From positions 1 through 37,257 of the forward strand of contig JAEWLC010000075.1 of the NCBI GenBank assembly GCA_023393475.1: a stretch of 37,257 bases of DNA, written 5' to 3'. Shown piece after piece: positions 1-9,037 of the stretch. The stretch is from Pseudomonadota bacterium (GTDB taxonomy: Bacteria; Pseudomonadota; Alphaproteobacteria; Rhizobiales; Devosiaceae). Made by a program: the position numbers and the translations under genes. A model generated the notes under the pieces. The model ran no database searches. It was not told the origin of the DNA and saw nothing but the letters and a program-made list of their open reading frames with translations. Every line of letters begins with the position of its first letter. Within the stretch, counting starts at the first letter, position 1.

Positions 1-153
1 TGGATCCCACAGGTCCAACTCATTCCCGGTGCGACCGGCGCGGCGACGGCCGTTTCATTTGCGGACTACCCGCGTGGCCTGAAACCGCGCCGGTCACCGT
101 CCTGCTCTTTGACATCCTCCGGGGCCCAAGGGCCGCCGGATGCATCCGCGTGC
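1..153. other. Window edge, no supported gene
   Basis: This stretch lies downstream of the LysR gene, which is read leftwards. An ATG on the minus strand at 24-22 could begin a neighbouring gene running out of the window, but only seven codons are visible and no ribosome-binding site precedes it. An imperfect GC-rich inverted repeat at about 116-138 has no T-run, so I do not call it a terminator. Confidence 0.4.
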
Positions 154-1077
154 TCAGCGTTCCGCTGGCGACCGGTTGCGCGCGAGATGCTGCTGCTGCG
201 CCAACCCGATGAAGTCGCGCGCCGCCTGTGTCAGCTGGCTGCCGCGACGCCAGACCATGCCCACCTGCACAACGGGCAATGCCCCCGAAACGTCGCGGCT
301 CTCGATCCGGTCGCCTTCCAGCGACCACGGGCGATAGACGAGGTCGGGAAGCAGCGCGATACCCGCCCCGGTCGCGACGAGGCTGCGCACGGCTTCGACC
401 GAGCGGGTGCGGAAGGCGACATGCGGCCGCGCGCTGAAGGCAGCGAGGAGCTTGCCCGTGTTCTCCTCGGTCTCGTCCACCGTCAGCATGATCAGCGGTT
501 CGGTGACAATGTCCGAAACGGCAATGATGTCGGCGCCGGCGAGGCGATGCCCGAGCGGGAGCCACAGCCGGTAAGGCGAGGTCTCGAAGATCTCTGCCTG
601 CAGTGCCACCCGGTCGCGAAGGTTGGAGATCACCATCACGGCGACATCCAGTTCGCCGCCGATCAGCAGGTGCTCGAGATAGTCGCCATTGTCCTCGATG
701 GCCGAGACATTCACGTGCGGATAGGCCCGGCGGTACCGGGCAAGGAGATCCGACAGCACGTAGCCCGCCACCAGCGACGTTACGCCGAGCTGGAGCTTGC
801 CCTGCTCCGGCAGGTCATCCTGGGCGAACGCCCGGCGTGCATCGGAGACACCGGCGAGGATGCGGTTGGCATGGCGATAGAACTGATGTCCCTTGTGGGT
901 GATGGTCAGCCCGCGCCGATGGCGCTCGAACAGGGTTACGCCGAGGTCGCTCTCGAGGTCCTTGATCGCGTCCGTGACGGCTGATTGGCTGATCGACAGC
1001 GATTGCGCCGCGCCGGAGACCGTCCCCTCCTCCGCGACCGAAATGAAATACTGCAGCTGCCGCAGGGTGAAGGCCAT
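154..1077 (-). CDS. LysR-family transcriptional regulator
   Basis: A 307-residue DNA-binding regulator of normal LysR length. Residues 1-60 form the winged helix-turn-helix typical of the family (TLRQLQYF start, then SGAAQSLSISQSAVTDAIKDLE, with ITHKG closing the wing). Residues about 90-295 form the periplasmic-binding-protein-like effector domain, beginning with the usual LGVTSL strand. The start at 1077 gives the canonical N-terminus, but no Shine-Dalgarno is visible before it, so translation may be weak or leaderless. LysR proteins usually regulate a divergent neighbour. Here that is the unknown 89-residue gene starting at 1141, only 63 bp away, which makes it a candidate target. The effector cannot be read from the sequence. 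Confidence 0.93.
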   Translation of the reverse strand: MAFTLRQLQYFISVAEEGTVSGAAQSLSISQSAVTDAIKDLESDLGVTLFERHRRGLTITHKGHQFYRHANRILAGVSDARRAFAQDDLPEQGKLQLGVTSLVAGYVLSDLLARYRRAYPHVNVSAIEDNGDYLEHLLIGGELDVAVMVISNLRDRVALQAEIFETSPYRLWLPLGHRLAGADIIAVSDIVTEPLIMLTVDETEENTGKLLAAFSARPHVAFRTRSVEAVRSLVATGAGIALLPDLVYRPWSLEGDRIESRDVSGALPVVQVGMVWRRGSQLTQAARDFIGLAQQQHLARNRSPAER

Positions 1078-1140
1078 GATGCACTAAAGCATTGGCAGCC
1101 GGGCTGCTCAATCGCTATGGAGGGCGGAAAGGAGCCGATC

Positions 1141-1410
1141 ATGTCGAGCCGCGCACACACCCAGACCGCCATGGAACGCCGCGTCCGGCGCTTGGGACGT
1201 CCGTTCGGCGTCAGCCTGCTCGTGGCGCAGAAGCTGAACCCCAAGATCGAGGCCCATGGCGGGTACATGGTCCGCGACGACGAGACGTTCGAGATCGTGT
1301 TCGGCAATGCCGGCTACGACTTCTCGGCAACCCTCGAGGAAGTCGAAGCTTTTCTGTCGGAATCGCGCGAGGCGATGCACGCCGAACGGAAGGGCAAGAG
1401 GCGCTTCTAG
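1141..1410 (+). CDS. Conserved-looking hypothetical protein, 89 aa
   Basis: I do not recognise this family. An AAGGAG site lies 6 to 7 bases before the ATG at 1141, which decides the start. The protein has a basic N-terminus (arginines in RRVRRLGR), a central GGYMVRDDETFEIVFGN segment that looks like a small beta-rich unit, an acidic LEEVEAFL helix, and a basic tail. There is no signal peptide or membrane segment, so it is probably cytosolic. It is divergent from the LysR gene with 63 bp between, and its stop overlaps the stop of the convergent membrane-protein gene by four bases (1407-1410). Codon use matches its neighbours, which supports a real gene. Confidence 0.7.
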   Translation: MSSRAHTQTAMERRVRRLGRPFGVSLLVAQKLNPKIEAHGGYMVRDDETFEIVFGNAGYDFSATLEEVEAFLSESREAMHAERKGKRRF

Positions 1411-1934
1411 CGCAGCGCGGCCAGAACCCGCCCCAACCACTCACGCACACCTCTTGCCCAAAGCGATGCGGCGCGCCATGCCGCGGTTGCCTTGACCAGC
1501 GCGATCGCCCGGTCACGAAGGGCGAACAGCCAACCCAGCAGCCGCGCCAGCCAGCCAATGCGCATCAGCGGCTGGTAGACCGCGTGGAAGATGCGCTCGA
1601 CCACGAGCAGGGAAAGCACATGCGCCAATAGCAGCGCGATCGTGCCGCTGATCACATGCCCTGTGCCCGCCCACCAGATGGCGACGACCTTCATCGGTTC
1701 GATGATGACGAAGGGAATGCCGAGCGTCACCAGCGCCGCATAGGGCGGCAGCCGGCCGAGCCATTCACCCAGCCGCTGGAACAGGCGCAGCCCGGTCAGC
1801 CACCGGATCAGTGGCCGGAACAGGGGAAATAGCAACTCGTCGAGGACGGTGTAGCCGACCACGGCGACTGCCACGATGAACCGCCCGACCGCCCGGATTG
1901 CCCGCACCAACAGAGGCGTCTCGCGTTCGCTCAT
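1407..1934 (-). CDS. Integral membrane protein of unknown function, 175 aa
   Basis: The protein has one strong hydrophobic segment near residues 12-35 (IVAVAVVGYTVLDELLFPLF), a second at about 65-85 (YAALVTLGIPFVIIEPMKVVAIWWAG), a third at about 92-112 (ISGTIALLLAHVLSLLVV), and amphipathic or basic stretches toward the C-terminus. It looks like a small inner-membrane protein. An AAGGG site five bases before the ATG at 1934 supports the start. It converges on the 89-residue gene with a four-base overlap and is divergent from the transglutaminase cluster (98 bp between start codons). I cannot assign a function; a role linked to the modification cluster is possible but unproven. Confidence 0.75.
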   Translation of the reverse strand: MSERETPLLVRAIRAVGRFIVAVAVVGYTVLDELLFPLFRPLIRWLTGLRLFQRLGEWLGRLPPYAALVTLGIPFVIIEPMKVVAIWWAGTGHVISGTIALLLAHVLSLLVVERIFHAVYQPLMRIGWLARLLGWLFALRDRAIALVKATAAWRAASLWARGVREWLGRVLAALR

Positions 1935-2032
1935 GGCTGCCCTTCACCCGTCCGCGATGGCTAGCGGCATGTCACTTATGCGGCTATCGTCCTTGCCGGG
2001 AAGTTTCTGTGCCTCAGTGAGCGTCTGACCGT

Positions 2033-5000
2033 ATGTCGATCAAAGCCGCGATCTATCACCTGACGCACTACAAATACGACCGCCCGGTTATCCTCCAGCC
2101 TCAGATCATCCGCCTGCAGCCGGCGCCGCAGAGCAAGACCAAGGTGCTGAGCCATTCGCTCCGGGTCTCTCCGTCGAACCACTTCGTCAATGTCCAGCAG
2201 GACCCCTACGGCAACTACCTGAGCCGCCACGTCTTCCCCGACCCGGTGATGGAACTGAAGATCGAAGTCGATCTCGTCGCCGACATGACGGTATACAACC
2301 CGTTCGATTTCTTCGTCGAGGAGAGCGCCGAGACCTGGCCCTTCGAATACCCGGCCGAACTTCGCGACGATCTCTCGATCTACATGAAGGCGGACCCGGT
2401 CGGCCCGATGCTGCAGCAGTTCCTCGACGGAATTGACCGCACGCCCACCAACACCGTCAATTTCATCACCGCGCTCAACGCCCAGGTTCAGCAGCGCGTT
2501 GGCTATATCGTACGCCTCGAGACAGGTGTCTTCGAACCCGAAGAGACGCTGACGCGCGGACAGGGCTCGTGCCGCGACTCCAGTTGGATGCTGGTGCAGG
2601 TACTGCGCAACCTCGGCTTCGCTGCGCGCTTCGTCTCGGGCTACCTGATCCAGCTGAAGCCCGACCTCGTCTCGCTCGATGGCCCGCCCGGGACCGACCA
2701 CGATTTCACCGACCTCCACGCCTGGTGCGAGGTCTACCTGCCGGGCGCCGGCTGGGTCGGCCTCGATCCGACATCGGGCCTGCTGACCGGCGAGAGCCAC
2801 ATCCCGCTGGCGGCAACGCCGCACTATCGCAACGCCGCGCCGATCTCGGGCTACACCAGTTTCGCCAATGTCGAGTTCGCCTTCGACATGAAGGTGACCC
2901 GCGTGGCCGAGCACCCCCGCATCACCAAGCCGTTCTCCGACGAAAGCTGGGAGCGGCTGAACGCTCTCGGCCGCCAGGTCGACGAAGACCTGATCAAGCA
3001 CGACGTGCGCCTCACCATGGGCGGCGAGCCGACCTTCGTGTCGATCGACGACTTCGAGGCCGGCGAGTGGAACGCCGACGCGGTCGGCCCCACCAAGCGC
3101 GCCAAGGCCGACGACCTCATCCGCCGCCTGCGCCAGCGCTTTGCGCCCGGCGGATTGCTGCACTACGGACAGGGCAAGTGGTATCCCGGAGAGACGCTGC
3201 CGCGATGGACCTTCTCGCTCTACTGGCGTCGCGACGGCAAGCCCGTCTGGCAGAACGACAAGTACTTCGCCCGCGAAGGCGTGCCCACCGCCGCCAAACC
3301 CGGCGACGACCAGCGCCTCCTCACCGAGATCGCTGCCAATCTGGGCATCGGCACCGAGACCATTGACGCCGCCTACGAGGATCCCGGCGACTGGCTGGTG
3401 AAGGAAGCCCGGCTGCCGGAAAACGTCGACCCCGCCAACCCCGAGCTGGCCGATCCCGAGGCGCGGGCCCGCATGGCCAAGGTGTTCGACCACGGGCTGA
3501 ACAATGCCACGGGCTACGTCCTGCCGGTGCAACGCTGGAACGCGCTCGCCTCCGACACGCGCTGGATTACTGAAAAGTGGAAGACGCGGCGGGGCAAGCT
3601 GTTCCTAGCCGCGGGTGACTCCCCGGTCGGCTACCGCCTGCCGCTCAGTTCGCTGAAGCATGTATCGCCCACTGCTTATCCGCATGTCGTGCCGCGCGAT
3701 CCGCTGGTCGCTGTCGCCGACCTGCCCGAGGTCGAGGAACTGCTGCAGCAGAAGGTGGAAGTTCGCGTCGGCCATCACGCGCAGCCATCGACCTTCACCG
3801 CCGATCCGACGTTGAATCAGCAGATCAACGAGCAAGTGCTCGATGAGATCGACAGCGCAGTGCGCACCGCAATCACCGTCGAGTTGCGCGACGGCCGGCT
3901 CTGCGTGTTCCTGCCTCCGGTCTCGACGGTCGAGGACTATCTCGAGCTCATCGCGGCCGCCGAAAAGGCAGCCAAGACCATCGACCTGCCCATCCATGTC
4001 GAAGGCTACGCCCCGCCCTACGACCCGCGTCTCAACGTCATCCGCGTCGCGCCTGACCCTGGCGTGATCGAGGTCAACATCCACCCCGCGTCGAGCTGGG
4101 AGGAGTGCGTCGCGACGACGACCGCCGTGTACGAGGAGGCCCGGGCCTCTCGACTAGGCGCCGACAAGTTCATGATCGACGGCAAGCACACCGGTACGGG
4201 CGGCGGCAACCATGTCGTCGTCGGTGGAGCAACCCCCTCTGACTCCCCGTTCCTTCGCCGACCGGACTTGCTGAAGAGCCTGATCCTGCAATGGCAGCAG
4301 CATCCTTCGCTGAGCTACCTGTTCTCGGGCCTGTTCATCGGCCCCACCTCGCAGGCACCGCGCTTCGACGAGGCGCGCCACGACAGTCTCTACGAGCTCG
4401 AGATCGCCATGAAGCAGGTGCCGCCGCCCGGCGAGGGCGAGGCACCACTGCCCTGGCTGGTCGACCGCCTGTTCCGCAACCTGTTGGTCGACGTCACCGG
4501 CAACACCCACCGCTCGGAAATCTGCATCGACAAGCTCTACTCGCCCGACGGTCCGACCGGCCGGCTGGGTCTGGTTGAGTTCCGCGGCTTCGAGATGCCG
4601 CCAAACGCGCGCATGAACCTCGCGCAGCAACTGCTTGTACGGGCGCTGATCGCACGCTTCTGGAAATCGCCCAAGCAAGGCAAGCTCGTGCGCTGGGGCA
4701 CGGCCCTGCACGACCGCTTCATGCTGCCCCACTACGTCTGGGCCGACTTCCTCGATGTCCTCGCCGACCTCAAGGAGAACGGCTTCGACCTCGATCCGGA
4801 GTGGTTCGCCGCCCAGCTCGAGTTCCGCTTCCCGTTCTGCGGCGAAGTGGAGGTCGAGGGCGTGAAGCTGACGCTCAACCAGGCGCTCGAACCGTGGCAC
4901 GTGATGGGCGAAACCGGCGCCATCGGCGGCACCGTCCGCTTCGTTGATTCATCGGTTGAACGACTTCAGGTGAAACTTGAAGGTCTGAATCCCGGCCGCT

Positions 5001-5371
5001 ACGCGGTCACCTGCAACGGCCGGCTCGCTCCGCTGACCGCCACCGGCGAGGGCGGTGTCTCTGTTGCCGGTGTCCGCTACAAGGCATGGCAGCCGGCCTC
5101 CGGCATGCACCCGAAGCTGCCGGTAAACTCGCCCCTCCATTTCGACATCTACGACACATGGTCTGGCCGTTCGATCGGCGGCTGCACCTATCACACGGCT
5201 CACCCCGGCGGACGCAACTACGAGACCTTCCCGGTCAACGGCAACGAGGCCGAGGCGCGCCGCCTCGCGCGATTTGAGCCACGCGGCCATACGCCGGGTG
5301 CATTCGTGCCACCGACCGAGGAACGCTCCGCCGAGTTCCCGCTGACGCTGGATCTGCGGATGCCGTTGTAG
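2033..5371 (+). CDS. Transglutaminase-like protease fused to DUF2126
   Basis: A 1112-residue two-part protein. Residues 1-290 are a bacterial transglutaminase: an N-terminal beta domain (YHLTHYKYDRPV), then the catalytic triad Cys180 (RGQGSCRDSSW), His229 (DLHAWCEVY) and Asp245 (GLDPTSG). The rest, about 300-1110, matches DUF2126, including a glycine-rich IDGKHTGTGGGNH stretch and a conserved LPWLVDRLFRNLLVDVTGNTH region. The family is proposed to carry amide-bond-forming (carboxylate-amine ligase) activity beside the transglutaminase fold; that is family-level inference, not experiment. No signal peptide is visible, so it is likely cytosolic. It leads a same-strand cluster with the ATP-grasp/alpha-E gene 76 bp downstream. 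The start is the first ATG matching the family; its ribosome-binding site is poor. Confidence 0.93.
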   Translation: MSIKAAIYHLTHYKYDRPVILQPQIIRLQPAPQSKTKVLSHSLRVSPSNHFVNVQQDPYGNYLSRHVFPDPVMELKIEVDLVADMTVYNPFDFFVEESAETWPFEYPAELRDDLSIYMKADPVGPMLQQFLDGIDRTPTNTVNFITALNAQVQQRVGYIVRLETGVFEPEETLTRGQGSCRDSSWMLVQVLRNLGFAARFVSGYLIQLKPDLVSLDGPPGTDHDFTDLHAWCEVYLPGAGWVGLDPTSGLLTGESHIPLAATPHYRNAAPISGYTSFANVEFAFDMKVTRVAEHPRITKPFSDESWERLNALGRQVDEDLIKHDVRLTMGGEPTFVSIDDFEAGEWNADAVGPTKRAKADDLIRRLRQRFAPGGLLHYGQGKWYPGETLPRWTFSLYWRRDGKPVWQNDKYFAREGVPTAAKPGDDQRLLTEIAANLGIGTETIDAAYEDPGDWLVKEARLPENVDPANPELADPEARARMAKVFDHGLNNATGYVLPVQRWNALASDTRWITEKWKTRRGKLFLAAGDSPVGYRLPLSSLKHVSPTAYPHVVPRDPLVAVADLPEVEELLQQKVEVRVGHHAQPSTFTADPTLNQQINEQVLDEIDSAVRTAITVELRDGRLCVFLPPVSTVEDYLELIAAAEKAAKTIDLPIHVEGYAPPYDPRLNVIRVAPDPGVIEVNIHPASSWEECVATTTAVYEEARASRLGADKFMIDGKHTGTGGGNHVVVGGATPSDSPFLRRPDLLKSLILQWQQHPSLSYLFSGLFIGPTSQAPRFDEARHDSLYELEIAMKQVPPPGEGEAPLPWLVDRLFRNLLVDVTGNTHRSEICIDKLYSPDGPTGRLGLVEFRGFEMPPNARMNLAQQLLVRALIARFWKSPKQGKLVRWGTALHDRFMLPHYVWADFLDVLADLKENGFDLDPEWFAAQLEFRFPFCGEVEVEGVKLTLNQALEPWHVMGETGAIGGTVRFVDSSVERLQVKLEGLNPGRYAVTCNGRLAPLTATGEGGVSVAGVRYKAWQPASGMHPKLPVNSPLHFDIYDTWSGRSIGGCTYHTAHPGGRNYETFPVNGNEAEARRLARFEPRGHTPGAFVPPTEERSAEFPLTLDLRMPL

Positions 5372-5447
5372 CGCGGGGGCAGCGCCATTTTGACCAACCG
5401 GGCCGAATTTCCTTGCCATTCCGACCGCTTCCGCTAGCGATTTCGTC

Positions 5448-7856
5448 ATGACGACACGGAATCAACGGCAGGCGAGCAAGCGCGGGGCATCACGCCTCGT
5501 GACCGGCTACAGTCCCCTGCCCGGCATTCCCGACGAGATGCTCGACGCTCACGGCAACCTGCGGCCGGGCTGGGCTCAGTTGATCGGCGCTCTCGACGAT
5601 CTCGGATCCGCCGAGCTCGCTTCCCGCTTCGAGCGCGCGGACCAGTACCTGCGCGATTCCGGCGTCTACTATCGCAAGTACGATGGCGCCGACAGCAAGG
5701 AGCGCGGCTGGCCGCTGGCGCATGTGCCGCTGATCCTCGATGAGGCTGAGTGGGCCAAGATCACGCGCGGCCTGACCCAGCGTGCGGAACTGCTCGAGAC
5801 AATCGTCGCCGACATCTACGGCAACAATGAACTGGTCGGGCGCGGCCTGCTGCCGGCCGAACTGATCGCGCGGAACAACGAGTTCCTGCGCCCCATGGTG
5901 GGCATCCGTCCTGCCAGCGGACACTTCCTCCACTTCTGCGCCTTCGAGCTGGGCCGCGGGCCGGACGGGAACTGGTGGGTTCTGGGCGACCGCACGCAGG
6001 CCCCCTCGGGCGCCGGCTTCGCTCTTGAGAACCGGGTGGCCACCACCCGCGCTCTCTCAGACATCTACGGCAAGATGCACGTTCACCGGCTCGCCGGCTT
6101 CTTCCGCGGCTTCCGCGATGAACTGAACAGCATGGCCGGACATGGCGATGGCCGCGTCGGTATCCTGACGCCCGGCCAGCACAACGAGACTTACTTCGAG
6201 CACGCATACATTGCTCGCTATCTCGGCTTCGCGCTGTTGGAGGGCGAGGACCTCGTCGTCGATCGCGGGCGGGTCATGGTGCGCACCGTCTCCGGCCTGA
6301 AGCCTATCAGTGTCCTCTGGCGCCGCATGGACGCCAGCTTCGCCGACCCGCTGGAGTTGCGCTACGACAGCCATATCGGCACCCCCGGGCTCACCGAAGC
6401 GGTGCGGCAAGGGACCATCTCGATGGTCAATGCGCTCGGTTCGGGCATTCTCGAGACGCGTGCTTTCGCAGCGTTCATGCCCAACCTCTGTCGTGGGCTG
6501 ACGGGAAGCGACCTGGAACTCCCCACCATCGCTACCTGGTGGTGCGGGGGTGAGGCGGAGCGCCAACACGTGATCGACAACATCGACACGATGATGGTCG
6601 GCTCGGCCTTTGCCACCGGTCTCGCGATCGAAGACACGCGGGGTACCGTCGTCGCCGGCAGTTTAGATGCGGCCGAGCGCGATGCCCTGCTAGCCCGCCT
6701 CAACCAGGAAGGGGGCGCCTTCGTTGGCCAGGAGCAGGTCCATCTGTCGACCGCCCCGCTCTACGTGAACGGCAAGCTCGAGCCCCGGCCGATGACCCTG
6801 CGCGTCTACGCCGCGCGCACCCGGGACGGCTGGACCGTCATGCCCGGCGGCTTTGCCCGCGTCGGGACGACCGCCGACTCCTCCGCCATCGCCATGCAGC
6901 GTGGGGGTCAGGCCGCCGACGTGTGGGTGGTGAGCGACAAGCCGGTCGATCACGACACGCTGCTGCCGCGCGAACACGAAAAGCTTATGCGCATCTCGGC
7001 GGGGAGCTTGCCGAGCCGCGCCGCGGACAACCTCATCTGGCTCGGACGCTATGCCGAGCGCTGCGAAGCGACGATCCGTATCCTTCGAGCCTACAATGCG
7101 CGTTTGGCTGAGAGTTCCAACCCAGCCCAGCCGATCCTCAAGGATACTCGCGCTTACCTGAGCGGCCTTGGCGTCGACGCCTCCAAGCCCCTTCCTGCCG
7201 GCTTGCTCGCCGCGATCGATAGTGCGGTGCACAGCGCCAGCCAGATCCGCGACCGCTTCTCGCCCGATGGCTGGCTCGCCCTCGCCGACCTGCAGAAGAC
7301 GGCACGCGCCTTCGCCACCAGAGTGCAACCAGGCGACGACTCGACGCGCGCCATGACCGTGCTGCTTCGCAAGCTGGCCGGATTCTCGGGTCTCGTGCAC
7401 GAGAACATGTACCGCTTCGCCGGCTGGCGCTTCCTCGAGATCGGACGCCGCCTCGAACGCGGCATCCAGATTTCCGGCGCCGTCGCCTGGCTGACGCGCA
7501 AGGGGGCACCGGAGGGAGCGCTCGACCTGCTGCTCGAGGTTGGCGACAGCGTGATGACGCACCGTCGCCGCTACTCGGTGAGCGCGGGGGCCAACTCGTA
7601 TATCGACCTGCTCGTGCTCGATCCGCTCAATCCGCGTTCGGTGCGATTCCAGATCGCCGAGCTGCATCAGCAACTCGAGCGGCTGCCGGGCGGAGTTGAG
7701 GAAGGACACCTCTCGACCGCGGCCAAGGCTGCCCTGTCGCTCGATACCGAGCTGCGGGTCAGCGAACCCGAGGACCTGACGACGGCCAAACTCAACCGGC
7801 TCGGCATCGAAATCGGCAATCTCGCCGGCCTCATTGCCGACGCCTATTTCGTCTGA
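5448..7856 (+). CDS. Circularly permuted ATP-grasp fused to alpha-E domain
   Basis: An 802-residue fusion. Residues about 70-500 are the circularly permuted ATP-grasp ligase (DUF404/DUF407), with family landmarks such as DIYG, GDRTQAPSGAGFALENR, ILTPG and HNETYFEHAYIARYLG. Residues about 520-800 are the helical alpha-E domain (DUF403), starting with the signature LPSRAADNLIWLGRYAERCE. In many bacteria these are two adjacent genes; here they are one chain. ATP-grasp enzymes join a carboxylate to an amine using ATP, so with two transglutaminase-type hydrolases alongside, the cluster probably makes and removes a peptide or amide modification. The substrate is unknown. The gene lies 11 bp upstream of the second transglutaminase, so co-translation is likely. 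Confidence 0.93.
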   Translation: MTTRNQRQASKRGASRLVTGYSPLPGIPDEMLDAHGNLRPGWAQLIGALDDLGSAELASRFERADQYLRDSGVYYRKYDGADSKERGWPLAHVPLILDEAEWAKITRGLTQRAELLETIVADIYGNNELVGRGLLPAELIARNNEFLRPMVGIRPASGHFLHFCAFELGRGPDGNWWVLGDRTQAPSGAGFALENRVATTRALSDIYGKMHVHRLAGFFRGFRDELNSMAGHGDGRVGILTPGQHNETYFEHAYIARYLGFALLEGEDLVVDRGRVMVRTVSGLKPISVLWRRMDASFADPLELRYDSHIGTPGLTEAVRQGTISMVNALGSGILETRAFAAFMPNLCRGLTGSDLELPTIATWWCGGEAERQHVIDNIDTMMVGSAFATGLAIEDTRGTVVAGSLDAAERDALLARLNQEGGAFVGQEQVHLSTAPLYVNGKLEPRPMTLRVYAARTRDGWTVMPGGFARVGTTADSSAIAMQRGGQAADVWVVSDKPVDHDTLLPREHEKLMRISAGSLPSRAADNLIWLGRYAERCEATIRILRAYNARLAESSNPAQPILKDTRAYLSGLGVDASKPLPAGLLAAIDSAVHSASQIRDRFSPDGWLALADLQKTARAFATRVQPGDDSTRAMTVLLRKLAGFSGLVHENMYRFAGWRFLEIGRRLERGIQISGAVAWLTRKGAPEGALDLLLEVGDSVMTHRRRYSVSAGANSYIDLLVLDPLNPRSVRFQIAELHQQLERLPGGVEEGHLSTAAKAALSLDTELRVSEPEDLTTAKLNRLGIEIGNLAGLIADAYFV

Positions 7857-7867
7857 GGAGGCGGGCC

Positions 7868-8746
7868 GTGCTTTACGATGTCCGGCTCGAACTGCACTAC
7901 GACTACAAGGCCTCGGTGCACGGCGACCGGCATCTGGTGCGCGTCGCCCCGATCTCGATCCCGAAAGTGCAGCGGGTTATCGCGGCTTCCCTGTCGTTCG
8001 AGCCGCGCCCGGAGCAGGAAACGACGTTCTCCGATTACTTCGGCAACCTCGTCACCACCATCGCATACGGTGGCTACCACGATCATCTCGACGTCCGCCT
8101 ATCGGCTCGCGTGCAGGTTGAGGACTTCCTGGGTCCGGCCGACCTGTCCCCCAGCCTCCCCGCATTGCGCGAAGAACTGCGATCCCTGTGGTCGGTGGCG
8201 CCGGACTCTCCCCAGCACTTCCTTGCCGCGTCGCCACGCGTGTCCATCGACCCCGCAATCACCGAGTATGCGCAGGCCTCGATCAAGGACTCGCCATCGG
8301 TCCGTGCCGCCGCCATGGACCTCGCACTCAGGATCCATCGCGACTTCAGCTATGACAAGGAAGCGACCAAGGTCGACACCGGTCCAGTCGAGGCATTCAC
8401 CCTGAAGCGCGGCGTCTGCCAGGACTTTGCCCACGTAATGATCGCCGGCCTGCGTGGCGCCGGCATCCCCGCTGCCTATGTCTCCGGCTTCCTCCGCACC
8501 ATTCCCCCCAAGGGCCAGCCGCGCCTCGAGGGGGCCGACGCCATGCACGCCTGGGTCCGCGTATGGTGCGGGCAGCACGCCGGCTGGGTGGAGTTCGACC
8601 CGACCAACGCAATGATGGCCGGTCCCGACCACATCACCATCGGTCACGGCCGGGACTATTCGGACATTTCGCCCATCGTCGGCGTGCTTCGCACCAGCGG
8701 CGGACACACCGCCAAGCAGTCCGTCGACGTCGTTCGCGTCGAATAG
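7868..8746 (+). CDS. Transglutaminase-like cysteine peptidase
   Basis: A 292-residue stand-alone transglutaminase-family protein. Residues 1-80 form the bacterial transglutaminase N-terminal domain (YDVRLELHYDYKASV), followed by the core with Cys184 (RGVCQDFAH), His227 (DAMHAWVRVW) and Asp244 (VEFDPTN), the complete papain-like triad. It starts with GTG at 7868, with a GGAGG-like site overlapping the end of the upstream gene, so it is translationally linked to the ATP-grasp/alpha-E gene. Members probably act as peptidases or amide hydrolases rather than cross-linking enzymes. An Anbu-type proteasome gene often follows this gene in other genomes; here the next gene is an unrelated stress-island membrane protein. 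Confidence 0.94.
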   Translation: MLYDVRLELHYDYKASVHGDRHLVRVAPISIPKVQRVIAASLSFEPRPEQETTFSDYFGNLVTTIAYGGYHDHLDVRLSARVQVEDFLGPADLSPSLPALREELRSLWSVAPDSPQHFLAASPRVSIDPAITEYAQASIKDSPSVRAAAMDLALRIHRDFSYDKEATKVDTGPVEAFTLKRGVCQDFAHVMIAGLRGAGIPAAYVSGFLRTIPPKGQPRLEGADAMHAWVRVWCGQHAGWVEFDPTNAMMAGPDHITIGHGRDYSDISPIVGVLRTSGGHTAKQSVDVVRVE

Positions 8747-8767
8747 ACTGAAATCCTCAGTACCGCC

Positions 8768-8792
8768 GGAACCAAGTAAGGCAGCTTCCGTT
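8768..8792 (+). promoter_or_regulatory. EcfG-type sigma promoter (GGAAC-N16-CGTT)
   Basis: GGAAC at 8768-8772 and CGTT at 8789-8792, separated by exactly 16 bases, match the alphaproteobacterial general-stress promoter consensus without a mismatch. It stands 68 bases before the 55-aa membrane-protein gene at 8861 and lies outside the upstream coding region. The cognate sigma factor is encoded at 12855-13409. Confidence 0.85.
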
Positions 8793-8860
8793 GTTGTGGC
8801 CAGACGCGCTTGCGGCGTGTCGACCGGTCCTCCCCCGGTCCCCCACGACAGGAGCAAGCG

Positions 8861-9028
8861 ATGACTTCCAGCGAGATCGCAAATCTCGAGCATGCCAGCC
8901 GTTCGGCACTCGCCTGGGTGCCTGAAGGCTATCACGGCCAGAATAACTTCGGCGTCCTGCTTGCTGCCATCGTCCCTGCGGTCAGCATTCTTGCAGTAGC
9001 CACGACGCTCCTGCTGTCAATCATCTAG
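8861..9028 (+). CDS. Small single-pass membrane protein, 55 aa
   Basis: The ATG at 8861 is preceded by a GGAGCAA site at 8851. Residues 1-30 are polar (MTSSEIANLEHASRSALAWV) and residues about 31-55 are one hydrophobic membrane helix ending at the C-terminus. I do not recognise a named family. The gene follows a perfect EcfG-type promoter and is 9 bp upstream of the DUF3309 gene, so the two are a small stress-induced operon. A tail-anchored inner-membrane protein is the best structural description; its function is unknown. Confidence 0.75.
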   Translation: MTSSEIANLEHASRSALAWVPEGYHGQNNFGVLLAAIVPAVSILAVATTLLLSII

Positions 9029-9037
9029 GAGCACGCC

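Noticed and set aside
1976..3532. A 518-codon open frame on the minus strand
   Set aside because: It is antisense to the well-supported transglutaminase domain; long antisense frames are usual in GC-rich DNA, and its product has no recognisable domain.
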